Origin: Todiramphus chloris collaris
Taxonomy: Eukaryota > Chordata > Aves > Coraciiformes > Alcedinidae
Length of the DNA: 64,000 nt
Assembly (NCBI GenBank): GCA_025345505.1
Contig: JANVCC010000014.1
Span: forward strand, 1,146,559-1,210,558
Direction of reading: 5' to 3'
Shown: piece by piece, positions 25,001-35,639 of the stretch
How positions within the stretch are numbered: position 1 is the stretch's first letter
Layout of the letters: every line of letters starts with the position of its first letter
Position numbers and translations under genes: made by a program
Notes under the pieces: generated by a model
What the model saw: the letters and a program-made list of their open reading frames with translations, nothing else
What the model was told of the DNA's origin: nothing
Database searches by the model: none

Positions 25001-28000
25001 AGAAGAAAATTACCAATCCAATTAATGTGTGCAGAGGTTGGTGTTTTTATTTCAGTTATTAGGACAAAATGGTAGCTTATGTAAAAGGTCAAGGGTTTCT
25101 GAGATGAAGTGTGTAATGGCACAATTTTTAGGAAATTATTTTGCAGACTTAATATTTTGAGCTGAACATAAGCATTAGTGATAATCTAAACAACCTTACA
25201 GTTTCAGAAACTGTTTAATATCTAACAATGAATCAATAAGAATTTATATACATCAAGGCAAATGGACACCATACAAACCCTGAAACATCTGTGTTAATAT
25301 TCTGAATTGTTGTCTCATGACATTTGCACCCCTATTCATCTTCTTAAAATGTCACTGTTAAGACATGCTTGAATCCCATCCCCTTCCTGGAAAAATACTA
25401 ATGTTAAAAACAAAGTAGCTTTATAGCATCAAAGTTACTTAGTAGCAGAACTAGTGCATTGTTTTCCATTCTCCATTTGCAGTCCAACATTTTTCTATCA
25501 GAATAGCTATATGTCATGCAAGCTCCCAGCTCTTAGAATTACTGTTCAAGAACAAAAAGACAAGCAGGTGTAAAACAATCTTCTCCAAATCTCAAAATCC
25601 CTGAACTCTACTGCCTCGAAAGAAATATTCTCACTCAGTTTTAAGTGTTTCACTTTAAATACAGGAGAACTTTGAAAGAAAACTTGTGTTTATTTTCTCT
25701 CTATTGATGCTTATAGGAAAGAGTGACTAGTTCTGTTATGCCTGACTGTTAAAAATAAAACTGAACATAAACAATAAATACCTCTCTTCCTCTTTTTGTT
25801 TCTCCTCAGCTTCTTTCTCTCTACGTTTTTGTTCTTCTCTCTGTTTTTCAAGCTCTTGAAGCTTTTGCCTTTCAAGCTGACGCTTCTTAATTGATGCATC
25901 ACTGAGATGTTTAGTTGAGTCAAAAGAAACCTTTATGGGATAAAATTGAAAACAGTTTTAAGTAGACAAAAAAACACAGAACACCTGACAATTTACACAA
26001 TCCCCACAAATTTAACCTAGCACAAAGGTATCCAAATAGCAGTGTAAGTAGAATCAGAAATATAAAACCTTTTCAAAACAAAGGGAACTTTTCTATGGGC
26101 CCAGAGCAAGCACTGAAGTACTATAACCAGATAACTGGAAACTAAATTCCTGCATGCTAGCACAATCTGATACCACTTTACACTTTCTGTGTGTCTGATA
26201 TGCAAAAGTAAGCCCTTGTGTGGTTTAGGCCTTTGCTGTCCATTGCTTTCAACCTGTAAGAACAGCAATGTACAAAACTCTTTCAACTCATGTATGTTAT
26301 ACTGTACAGCACTAAGACAAAATGGGGCTAAACCATCTTCAGCAGAAGAAACAGTTCTACAACATTCATCAGCTGGTTTAAGCAAGTGCCTCCCTATCAG
26401 TTCTAACACCAAGATTCCCCAGATTGAGGTAAACTGGATGAAGCTCCAAGTTTGAGACTGGGAACACAAGAGAAAAGAAAGCTACACACATTTGAGCAAT
26501 GAAACCTGGGAAAAGGCTCAGCTTCCAGGACATATGAGCACACCTTGGCCATGTCCAGCTGCATGCAGGTACAGGACACCAGCTGACATCACACCCCTGG
26601 TGCCCTAATCTCCCATTCTAGTTATCACCGGTGTGCAGGCAGGCAGGGGTCTATAATACACTCCCACAGGACCATCATCATGAACTACAGGGCAGAGAAC
26701 AAGGAGCACATACTCTGCTGTTTAATTCACCCAGGCTCTATGCAAAATGATGCTTCACTCCCAGGCTGAAAGGACAGATAGGTGAAAACAGACAAGGTGT
26801 TGTGACCTTGTATGAAAGAGATCTGTCCTGACAGCACAGTCACAAACACGGCCCCCTGTCTTTCTATCAGTCCCCATGGTAGCTGCCAGGAAGGCACGCT
26901 TCCACTTGCACAGCCAAACTAATTTGGGAACTGTGATCCCCGTCATGTAAGTGAGAGTTTGAACTTCACATCCCCTTGAAAACCTTGAGGGTCAAGGTAC
27001 AAACAGTTTCTATGCTCCAGATGAAAAACAAGATAAAAAGGTTACAGTGTTTTACTTAGACTGACTAAACCACAGCTAGAATAAATATTTCCATGTTCCC
27101 ATATTACACAGAGAAGCACTCAAGCTTTTTCCTGAAATACCCTTTCTGATTTGATGAATGACTATTGAGCATCTTGAAATACACCCACAAACATTTCACA
27201 CAACCAATATGTAAATGCACAGACCACCTCCAAACATACCAGAGCAAGTTTTCTTCAGGCCATGCTTTCATAGATACTACATCTGAACAGACTGTCTTGT
27301 TCTCTCCTGTCATAGTTGTATTTTCTAAGACAATGAGGTTACAGAAAAAAAAAAAAATCTGGAAAACTCAGCATGTAAATATTATGAATAAAGCATACTG
27401 CATTCCCAGGAAACTGTGCTAAAGATTAACACTATCATTTACATTTCCGTAGAGCATTTCTGCAGGTAAAGTGCAGCAATGATTAATTGTGCATTCCCCA
27501 GGCCACACAGACCACACGCTATTAAATTGTCCCATAGACAATTATCAATGCAGGGACAAAATACGAAGGCTGTGAAATTCTCCTCCAAATTTCTATTTGT
27601 AATGAACACAAGAGAGAACAACGCACTTTGAAGTCAGCCTTCTGGTGAAATACATCTGAACTTGTTCTGAGTTTTTGGTGAAATAACAAGATCTATAAAT
27701 ATGTATTACTTTCTAAAAGCTACTTATCATGTCATGTTCATATACTTGGTCATCCCATCAAGCAGTTCTCATTTCTAGAGCTTCCTTTTTAAAAAAACAA
27801 TAAAAAAAAAAGAGCAAAACCTGGCACACTTAGTTCATGTAGCCCAACACATATTTCTTACACCATTTTCCTTTAAAAATTCTACTATGGCTGTTCCATA
27901 AAAGTGCATTTGTGCTGCCAGTGTCACCTGTTATCCTCACTACAACATACAGAGGTGGGTTTTAAGCACCAGAGAAACACCTTTTAGTTGTAAACAGTCT

Positions 28001-28802
28001 TTTAAATTGGTTCCCTTACAAAAACAGCCCAGTTTCTCACCTTTATATTGCAAGCCACTGCTTTGCCATCATCGCCTTTATACATCAGCTTCATCCCTCG
28101 CAGGGCGTTCATGGCCTTAATGAAACCTGCGTACTCTTGATATTGAACATAAGCTTCAAAATTCAAATGGCCTCCAAAACTGAAAGTGTGAAAATTTCTG
28201 CCAGTCATTTCTTCTCTGTAAGGGTCCAGCATGGGGATGTCCACATTACGTATTTCTCCAAAATTCTTGAAAACTTTTATAAGGACTTCTTCGCTTGGCT
28301 TTTCCGAGCCAGAGTCCTTTGCTGCAAACCACTTACAAGGTAAGCCCTCTAAGTGAATAGTATCTGGCCTTTCCCCCGGCAAAGTTTCATTCATATCTTT
28401 CGCATCACGGAAAAAAGAGTCCCAGTCATGTCTGGTAGGAAAGTCAATCTTATATTCTGCAGCACGGACCTTTAAAATGTCAGAGAAGCCACTCAGCTTT
28501 ATTGTTTTGCCATCAAGGCACGCCAGGAAAGATTTAACCAAACTTTTGTTTTCAACCTCTCCTTCAAACCGGATGAAATCCATTGTGCTTTTAGAAATCC
28601 GCAGAGTGGAAAACTGATGAGTTTGAACCATCCCTTTCAATCTTTCCATCACTTCCCAGTTCGAAATGGATTTTCCCGGTTGTTTCAGCTGAGGAAGTGC
28701 CACACTGATGGTCATTTTTGTAATGGGTTTAAGGTATAACCCACAGGGAGCACAGAGCTCTACAGCTTCTGATGTATCATGAACTATTGTTGCAGCAGCC
28801 AT
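21167..28802 (-). CDS. AKAP17A: A-kinase anchoring protein 17A (XE7/SFRS17A), 4 coding exons
   Basis: Nuclear-speckle protein that binds the regulatory subunit of protein kinase A and influences alternative splicing. Coding exons (minus strand, 5' to 3'): 28802-28041, 25930-25782, 23762-23522, 22099-21167. They total 2085 nt, 694 residues plus stop; the human protein is 695. All junctions are GT/AG with matching phases. It starts [17 protein letters not shown], as in human. An RRM-like domain lies at about 146-254 ([14 protein letters not shown] to AVACNIK). A long charged coiled coil follows (about 260-450, rich in E/K/R/Q), then a less conserved linker with [12 protein letters not shown], and an RS domain from about 600 to the end ([19 protein letters not shown]). 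The start is the first in-frame ATG; an in-frame TAA lies about 85 bases upstream. Intact. Confidence 0.97.
22100..23521 (-). other. AKAP17A: AKAP17A intron 3, nothing recognised
   Basis: 1422 bases of AT-rich intron without a repeat I can name. Confidence 0.6.
23522..23762 (-). CDS. AKAP17A: AKAP17A coding exon C
   Basis: Residues 304-384: coiled-coil segment including [20 protein letters not shown] and [20 protein letters not shown]. The acceptor is TTTTAG|GAAG and the donor CAAAG|GTAAC, phase 0. Confidence 0.96.
24051..24957 (+). mobile_element. CR1 3' part with internal deletion, in AKAP17A intron 2
   Basis: Order of CR1 landmarks: GTGGAGTCCCCCAGGG, GGCAGCCCAAAAAGCC, CTCTTGTGAGACCCCACCTG, TTGGAGCGGGTCCAGAGG, ACCATGGGGGTGGCAAGACA, GGTGTCCCTGCCCATGGC and a CCATTCTGAGATTCTATGA end. 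Relative to the RT-encoding CR1 at 32916-35975, sequence is missing between about 24240 and 24250, removing the usual reverse-transcriptase core to thumb. It runs antisense to AKAP17A. Frames are broken. Confidence 0.88.
25782..25930 (-). CDS. AKAP17A: AKAP17A coding exon B
   Basis: Residues 255 to the split 304: [20 protein letters not shown], then the start of the coiled coil ([19 protein letters not shown]). The acceptor is AAAG|GT and the donor GAG AG|GTATTT. It has no ATG-started frame; found by family match and phase. Confidence 0.95.
25931..28040 (-). other. AKAP17A: AKAP17A intron after the start exon, nothing recognised
   Basis: 2110 bases with no gene or named repeat. Short A runs are at 27340-27352 and 27803-27812. 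Confidence 0.55.
28041..28802 (-). CDS. AKAP17A: AKAP17A coding exon A (start, RRM)
   Basis: Residues 1-254. Near-identical to the vertebrate protein as remembered ([40 protein letters not shown]). The donor is AAAG|GTGAG, phase 0. Read-through beyond the donor gives a false RNWAVF tail. Confidence 0.97.
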
Positions 28803-29048
28803 AACACAGAAAAAGCATAGGATAAAAAAAATAAAAGATGCAAGTTTAAGTTGCACGCCAACAGTAGTCAAATAGAATAGCCCTTATCCGTAAATAATTC
28901 AATTCTTTGGCCATTTAACCATTCCCAAGTTAAAATAACGTCTCATAATAATACAAGAGTCAATTACAGAGTTAAAACTGAGTAGTACAAACATCTTAAA
29001 TTACTTTATAACTACTAGAGCCTATAAGTAATTAAACCTCAGTAAGGG

Positions 29049-29070
29049 CTCAGAAAAAAAAAAGACAAAA
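29049..29070 (-). promoter_or_regulatory. AKAP17A: Candidate splice acceptor for the AKAP17A start exon
   Basis: On the minus strand a long pyrimidine tract ends in CTGAG with the AG at 29050-29049. Used, it would give a 246-base untranslated leader ahead of the start codon at 28802. No AG with a good tract lies nearer. Inferred, not proven. Confidence 0.4.
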
Positions 29071-29199
29071 AGCTGATGACAATCTTAGGAATACATGAAG
29101 CTGTTATGTCATGGCTCAGAAAGCAGCTACCCTTTCTCAGGAAGGAAGGGACTGGCGGAGCGATGTCACACCGCTTTGAAGTCTACTTAACCAGTAAAC

Positions 29200-29890
29200 C
29201 CCAGCAGGCTAGCGCCGAGGCGGATCCCACGTTTTGGTATCTGCAACGAGAGAAAAAACGTCCTTTTCATGTAAAAAAGCCTGAAGCCTCACTGCCCTCC
29301 CACCGAGCAGCGCTGAGCAGCCTCGGCAGTACAAGGCAGGGGAGGGCCGTGAGCCACGCCGGAGCCAGCGACCACCAGCAGCCGTACAACCCGCCCGCGG
29401 GAAGGCCGGCGGCTGCCCCCGACGGGAGGAGCTCCGGCGGCGGGGCGAGCCCTCGGGATAGTCGGCCTAGCGGGGAAGGCCCTCCCCGACCCCAGCGGGC
29501 CGGGCCAAGTTACTCTCTCCCTCCGCCGCAGGCTCCCCTACGCGTTCCCCGACCGCCAGAGCCCAGCAGCGCCCCGCCAGCCACCACCTGCCCCGCTGAA
29601 GGGCCCCTCCCGGCGCCCGCCTCACCCGCAGCGTGCGTCGGCCCCACAGGCAACGGCCGCCAGCCCCGCGTGCACCACCACCGCCGCCCCCCGACCCTGC
29701 CCCTCCGCGCGCCGCCGGGGGCCGCTTCCGCTTCCGCGTGGCGGGACGCACCCCGGCCGGCCAGGGGGCGGGCGCCGTCTCTATGGCCGCCCTCTCTCTC
29801 TATGACAGCGGCGTGAGGGCGGCGCCTGGCGGCCCGGCGGGAGAGCGGGGGTTTAGAAACACCATGGCGGCCCCCAGGCGGGCGGGGGGG
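29200..29890 (-). promoter_or_regulatory. AKAP17A: CpG-island promoter of AKAP17A
   Basis: Very GC- and CpG-rich compared with the AT-rich flanks, densest at about 29330-29880. Contains two tandem ETS-type CGGAAGC sites (minus strand, 29737-29724) and a CCATGGCGGCC YY1-like core at about 29863. No TATA box. This is the usual promoter type for a ubiquitously expressed gene. Its position upstream of the AKAP17A start exon fits. Confidence 0.75.
29626..29870 (-). other. AKAP17A: Predicted noncoding first exon of AKAP17A
   Basis: Inside the CpG island the minus strand has a consensus donor, GCTGCG|GTGAG type, with the exon ending at 29626 (GTGAG at 29625-29621). The 5' limit is a guess from the island edge. 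The human gene also has an untranslated first exon. RNA data would be needed to fix it. Confidence 0.35.
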
Positions 29891-29906
29891 AATATGGTTT
29901 CCCAAT

Positions 29907-30633
29907 AAGGCAAACAGTGTATCCAGCAGTAGAGGGAGGGGATTCTGCCCCTCTGCTCCGCTCTGGGGAGACCCCCCCTGCAGTGCTGGGTCCAGCTCTG
30001 GAGTCCTCAGCACAGGAGAGACAGGGACCTGTTGGAGCGGGGCCAGAGGAGGCCACAGCAATGCTGGGAGGGCTGGAACCCCTCTGCTGGGAGGCCAGGC
30101 TGAGAGAGTTGGGGTTAAATAAATAAATAAATCTTGTTTTCTTTTGCTTCTGCGCACAGCCTTGCTTTGCTTCTTCACTAAACTGCTTGTTTCTTATCCC
30201 ACGAGTTTCATCTTACTTTCTTCCCCCTAGTCCAGCTGAGGCAAGAAGGGAAGTGATAGAGAGGCTCAGTGGTCACCTGGCATCCAGCCAAGGTCAAAGC
30301 ACCACAGGGGTCTACAAGAAACCTGGGTGGGGACTTTTTACAAAGGCCTGTAGTGATAGGACAAAGGGTAATGGTTTGAAACAGGAAGAGGGGAGATTTA
30401 GATTGAAAATAAGAAGTTCTTCACTGTGAGGGTGGTAAGACACTGGCACAGGCTGTCCAGGGAAGTTGTGAATGCTCCATTACTGGATGTGTTCAAATTC
30501 AGGTTGGAGATGGGTCTTTGAGCAAAGTGGTCTAGTGGGAAGCATCCCTCCCCATGGCAGGAGGGGGTGGAACAAGATGATCTTTAAGGTCCCTTCCAAA
30601 CCAAGCCATTCTATGACTCTGTGATTCTATAAT
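29907..30633 (+). mobile_element. CR1 interrupted by an LTR fragment
   Basis: 29907-30112 is CR1 (GACCCCCCCTGCAGTGCTGG; CCTGTTGGAGCGGGGCCAG; GGCTGAGAGAGTTGGGG). 30307-30633 is the CR1 3' end (CTACAAGAAACCTGGGTGG; GTGAGGGTGGTAAGACACTG; CCATTCTATGACTCTGTGA). Between them lies a foreign piece that matches the 3' half of the LTR at 1862-2408. About 75 bases of CR1 are missing at the junction, so it is insertion with loss, or two elements joined. Confidence 0.75.
30113..30306 (+). mobile_element. LTR 3' fragment within CR1
   Basis: Begins with an AAATAAATAAATAAATC run, then GCTTTGCTTCTTCACTAAAC, TCTTATCCCACGAG, CCCCTAGTCCAGCTGAGG, GTGGTCACCTGGCATCCAGC and CAAGGTCAAAGCACC. Collinear with the R-U5 part of the minus-strand LTR at 1862-2408. 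Confidence 0.7.
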
Positions 30634-31244
30634 TTTTACCATTTCCTTCTAACAGGGCACAGAAACCCTGCCAAAAGCCGACCCAGTACATGGACAACAG
30701 AGCTGGGGTGTCTGAGGCCACCAGCTACCAAGGAAGATAGCCTCTGACTTGCAGATTCACACACATTTCCAATAGCTTGTGGTTTTTTGTTTTTTTTTTT
30801 TCTCTGAAAACAAACCCAAACTCTGAATTTATAACAGGATGGCACAAGTCAACAAGACAACTTAGTTGCATAAACATGAGTGACTAGTGCCATTTGAGAT
30901 GCTGTAAGATATCAAAGCTACATACGTGGGTCTGGAAAATACACCACATGACCTACAGGAAACCTGACTACACTGTCAGCTGGAGGTTATTCTGGATACC
31001 CTACAACATCCCAAATGGCAGTAGGCGTATGAGTTAGACAACTGAATTCAGTCTTTGGTGTTGTCTTAGTGGCTGTGGGGTCTGTGTCTTGCTTAGCTTT
31101 CAGCTGCTGCTTTAGGAGGGTGTGAGGCTTCTCAAATCCTGTGTTGAACATACTGCACCTTAGCTCACATCTCCAATACCCTAGAGTATCTCTATACATA
31201 GAACATTCCTTTTTGCTTTCAGTACCCTAGAGCATCAAGTGAAC
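30634..31244. other. Unassigned DNA, nothing recognised
   Basis: No gene or named repeat. A T run lies at 30789-30801. Confidence 0.5.
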
Positions 31245-31490
31245 GATGGTAGATTTATATTAGAAATAGAAATTTTATAATAGAAATTCTTCACTCTGAG
31301 GGTGGCGAGACACTGGAACAGGTTTCCCAGTGAAGCGGTGGATGCCCTCTCCTTGAAATTGTTCAAGGCCAGGTTGCATGGAGCTTTGAGCAACCTGGTC
31401 TAGTGAGAGGTGTCCCCGCCCACAGCAGGGGTGTTGAAACTAGGTGATCTTTAAGATCCATTCCAACCCAAACCATTCTGTGATTCAATG
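31245..31490 (+). mobile_element. CR1 3' fragment
   Basis: Landmarks GAGGGTGGCGAGACACTGG, GCAACCTGGTCTAGTG, GGTGTCCCCGCCCACAGC and CAACCCAAACCATTCTGTG define the last ~250 bases of a plus-strand CR1, with a short duplicated AGAAAT stretch near its 5' end. Confidence 0.83.
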
Positions 31491-32906
31491 TTCTTGATAG
31501 ACCCTAAGCCCCTGTGGCAGGAATCTGAATCCTGTTTCTAGTTTACAAGTAGCTATCCACATGCAGACACGTGTCTGAGTCTTTAACAGGGTTGTATTCT
31601 TGGTGTTCTCAATCTCCAGGAATTCTTTAATTCAACTGGTATCTGAATGGGAAAAGACTTCCCTTTCTTCCAAAGAAATGGAAATATGGAAAGTATTGAT
31701 GTGTCTTTACATAATTGTTCAGCAATAAATATTTAATTCATACCAAAGCACATTTCTTGAATGTGCTCTCATCCTTCACTGGTTGTTTATAGCAGTTTAA
31801 AGAAAAGGGGGTCAAGTTGCAGTGGTGGGCACAGAAGACAGTTGTCCATTTTGTGCTTGTTCACTTTTTATGTCTGCTTTGCCTACTGTATAAATGAGGC
31901 AAAGTATTTGGTAGGCCATCAGATCCTCAAGTACACTTTTCAAATGATTTTACACTATTTTATCACACATTAGAGCTTCGCACTGTAGCTTTACCATCAG
32001 AAGATTCCTCATACTTAGGTTCACTGCAAGGGAAGGATGCAGAAGTTGCCACATACACACAGGAGCAGGCCTGCCTTCATTCCCTGTGCCACCGCCCTTC
32101 AGATATCTGCTCCCACATTCTCAGAGAACCCCAGTTTCATCACTGGGACTGAAGTTGCATGCTACCGACTCCCTCTTAATTTCCTGCTGCTCATCCCCAG
32201 CCCAGGAGCTGTTCCTGCTGCTGCTGCCAACCTCTTGCCCTTATCCAGTGACTCATCCACTACCTCACCTTCCTGCCCCCGCTCCTGTGTTTTGAAACAG
32301 GCACCAGGATAAACCAACTTGGATAAAGTCCCTGCCCCTGGGAAAGTGGAACTGCAGGAACCTTCAGCGTCAGGCTAGCGCTAACCACTGTGTGGAAATT
32401 ATGACTTTGAAGCATCAATGAAAACACTCAGCGCAGGAGGCCACCATCAATCCAGCAGCTGCAGCAAGACCTCAGCTGTTGTGCAGAGGTGCTTTTCCAC
32501 ATTGCAGATGCTGGTAGCTGCTGGCCCTACTCTGTTTCTTTGTTGGTTTAGTTAAGTACTAGTGTAAAGGCAGAATCAGGAACCACCGCTGTTGTACAAC
32601 AGTTTGAAAGAGTTTGTGCTTTGTAGTCTGAGAGCCCCTGCATAGCGTGTCACGCCTGCTCCTACAGACTGCACTTGGGAGTGCACAAAACCCATCTAGT
32701 TACATCCCAGAGAGTTTCTGTAGCAGCACACACTGCGTATGGCAAAGATTTTGAATCCTGTGCGTGATGATAGTTCCACCCCCTGAGACTGTTCCAGAAT
32801 TAAATATTCTGTATTTTTAACTAACAGGTAATATCAATGCTCTGAACAGTTACAAGATGCCAGAGTTGAGGTTTTCTATGCTGTGACATCAGATAGGGTG
32901 CTATAC
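31491..32906. other. Unassigned DNA, nothing recognised
   Basis: No gene or named repeat. Includes a 23-base-period duplication at its right edge (see the CR1 finding). Confidence 0.5.
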
Positions 32907-33051
32907 TGACATCAGATGGGGTGCATCTTTATCAGAGGGGAAGAAGGTTTCTATCATGGGAATTGTCTGGGCTCATTGATAGAGCTTTAAACTAGATTCG
33001 AAGGGGGTAAGGGGAAAAACCTGTCTCACAGGAAACAAGCCAGGGACATCT

Positions 33052-33774
33052 GTGGGGTGTTATGCCAGCTCCACTGCTACCTTGGGGTTGGTACCAGTCA
33101 GGAGGTACTCTAGCATTGCTAACTCGCTAAAATGCCTGTACACCAATGCATGCAGTATGGGGAACAAACAGGATGCACTAGAGATCTGCGTGCGATCTCA
33201 GGACCCTGATCTCATTGCAATCACTGACACATGGTGGGACAGCTCACATGGCTGGAACACTGTCATGGATGGTTATGTCCTTTTCAGGAAGGACAGACTG
33301 GCAAGGCGAGGTGGTGGAGTCGCTCTCTATGTGAGAGAGCAACTGGAATGCGTCGAGCTCTGCCTAGGGGGCAATGAGGAGCAGGTTGAAAGTTTGTGGA
33401 TTAGGATTAAGGGGGAGACTAGTACGGGAGACATGGTAGTAGGTGTTTACTACAGGCCACCTCATCAGGATGAGGAAGCTGAGGAGGCCTTCTACAAGCA
33501 GCTGGAAGTAGCCTCAAAACCACAGGCTCTGGTTGTCATGGGGGACTGCAATTACCCTGATATTTGCTGGGAAAGCCACCCAGTCAGGCATGCGCAGTCC
33601 AGTGGGCTCCTCCAGAGCACTGATGGTAACTTCCTAACGCAGAGGGTGGAGGAGCCGACGAGGAGGGCAGTGCAGCTGGACCTTGTACTGGCAAATAAAG
33701 AGGCACTGGGTGAGGATGTGAAGGTGGGAGCACCCTTGGCTGCAGTGACCACGAGATGCTGGAGTTCAGAATGA
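33052..33774 (+). pseudogene. CR1 endonuclease domain, frameshifted
   Basis: A 240-codon open stretch with endonuclease motifs (see the parent element). It leaves frame near 33745, just before the expected SDHE block, which continues in another frame. The first ATG is arbitrary; the CR1 frame opens upstream. Confidence 0.85.
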
Positions 33775-34053
33775 GGGGCAGCAGGCACAGGGCCACAAGC
33801 AGCATCGCTGCCCTGGACTGCAGAAAGGCCAACCTTGGCCTCCTCAGGGAACTGCTTGGGAAAGTCCATGGGACAAGGCCCTAGAAGGCAAGGGGGCCCA
33901 AGCAAGCTGGCTGATATTCAAGCATCATTTCCTCCAGGCTCAAGATCAGTGCATCCCAAAGAGCAGGAAACCAAGTAAGAGAGTCAGGAGGCCTGCATGG
34001 CTGAGCAGGGAGCTGCTACAGAAACTTAACCAGAAGAAGGGATTGTACAGAAC

Positions 34054-34917
34054 ATGGAAGGAGGGGCAGGCACTTGGGAAGAATACAGGGAGGTTGTCAG
34101 AGGATGCAGGGATGCAACAAGGAAAGCTAAGGCCTCTCTAGAACTAAACCTGGCGAGGAAGGTCAAGAACAACGAGAAAAGCTTTTTCAAGTATGTTGGA
34201 GGCAAAAGGAAGTCTAGAGGCAATGTGGACCCGCTGATGAATGAAGCGGGTGCCCTGGTGACCGAGGATAGAGAGAAGGCTGAGTTACTGAATGCCACCT
34301 TCACCTCGGTCTTTACTAAGTCCAGCCACCAGGAGTCCCAGGCCTTCAAGACCACAGAGGAGATCTGGAGGGAGAAAGTTTCTGCCTCTGTCGAAGAGGC
34401 TTGGGTTAGAGATCAGCTGAACAAACTGAACATCCACAAGTCCATGGGCCCCGATGGGATGCACCCGCAAGTGATGAGGGAGATGGCAGAGGTCATTGCT
34501 AGGCCACTTTCCATAACCTTTGAGAGCTCCTGGAGATCGGGAGAGGTGCCTGAGGACTGGAGGAAGGCCAATGTCATTCCAATATTCAAGAAGGGCAAAA
34601 AGGCAGAGCTGGGTAACTATAGGCCAGTCAGCCTCACCTCCATCCCTGGAAAGGTGATGGAACAGCTTGTTCTTGCCACTATCTCAAAGAATGTGGGGGA
34701 AATGAGGCTTATCACAAGTAGTCAACATGGTTTCCGTAAGGGGAAATCATGTTTGACTAATCTGATAGCCTTTTATGATTGCATAAGTAATTGGATACTT
34801 AGTAGGGGAGAGCAGTTGATGTGGTATATCTTGACTTCAGCAAGGCTTTTGATACTGTCTCCCATGGTATCCTCACAGCCAAGCTTAGGAAGTGTGGATT
34901 GGGTGATTGTGCAGTGA
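34054..34917 (+). pseudogene. CR1 reverse transcriptase, N-terminal part
   Basis: Carries the fingers and palm entry motifs (KSMGPDGMHPQ; NYRPVSLTS; GFRKGKSCLTN). Coding similarity stops near 34815, where the next block shifts frame; the last ~30 codons are out-of-frame noise. Confidence 0.85.
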
Positions 34918-35639
34918 GGTGGATTGGGAACTGGCTGAAGGACAGAGCCCAGAGAGTTGTGGTCTGTGGAGCAGAGTCTAGCTGGAGGCCTGTGGGTAGT
35001 GGTGTCCCCCAGGGGTCAGTGCTGGGTCCAATACTGTTCAATATATTCATCAATGTCCTGGATGAAGGGATGGAGTGTACCCTCAGCAAGTTTGACGATG
35101 ATACAAAACTGGGAGGAGTGGCTGACATTCCAGAAGACTGTGCTGCCATCCAGCATGACCTGGAGAGGCTGGAGAGCTGGGCAGGGAGAAATCTAATGCA
35201 ATTTAACAAGAGCAAGTGTAAAGTGCTGCATCTGGGGAAGAACAACCCCATGGATCAGTATAGGCTGGGGGCTGATCTGTTGGAAAGCAGCTCTGGGGAA
35301 AAAGACCTAGGGGTCCTGGTGGACAAGAGGATGGCCATGAGACAACAGTGTGCCCTCGCGGCCAAGAAGGCCAATGGCATCCTGGGGTGCATTAAGAAGA
35401 GTGTGGCCAGCAGGTTGAGGGAGGTTCTCCTCCCCCTCTACTCTGCGCTGGTGAGGCCCCACCTGGAATACTGTGTCCAGTTCTGGGCACTCCAGTTCAA
35501 GAATGACAGAGAGCTACTGGAGAGAGTCCAGCGCAGGGCCACCAAGATTATTAAGGGAGTGGAGCATCTCCCTTATGAGGAGAGGCTGAGAGAGCTGGGT
35601 CTCTTTAGCCTGAAGGAGACTAAGGGGAGACCTCATTAA
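34821..35639 (+). pseudogene. CR1 reverse transcriptase, palm and thumb
   Basis: Begins at the first palm aspartate block ([10 protein letters not shown]), then [10 protein letters not shown] and the active-site box with A-to-D change (KFDDDTK), followed by the thumb region. A frame change near 35635 puts the final segment (35640-35889, ending DTFLCDLI) in another frame. Confidence 0.88.

Noticed and set aside
26017..26469. 150-codon minus-strand frame in an AKAP17A intron
   Set aside because: The exon joins on either side are in phase without it and no family resemblance is seen.
28803..28871. Hydrophobic leader (FIFFILCFFCV) in frame ahead of AKAP17A, like a signal peptide
   Set aside because: It would start at TTG, not ATG, and follows an in-frame TAA. 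The conserved vertebrate N-terminus begins at the ATG at 28802, and a nuclear protein needs no signal peptide.
29076..29816. 246-codon plus-strand frame in the CpG island
   Set aside because: Pro/Ala/Arg-rich composition is what random GC-rich DNA gives; no family resemblance. The overlapping minus-strand frame at 29510-30178 is rejected for the same reason and runs into CR1.
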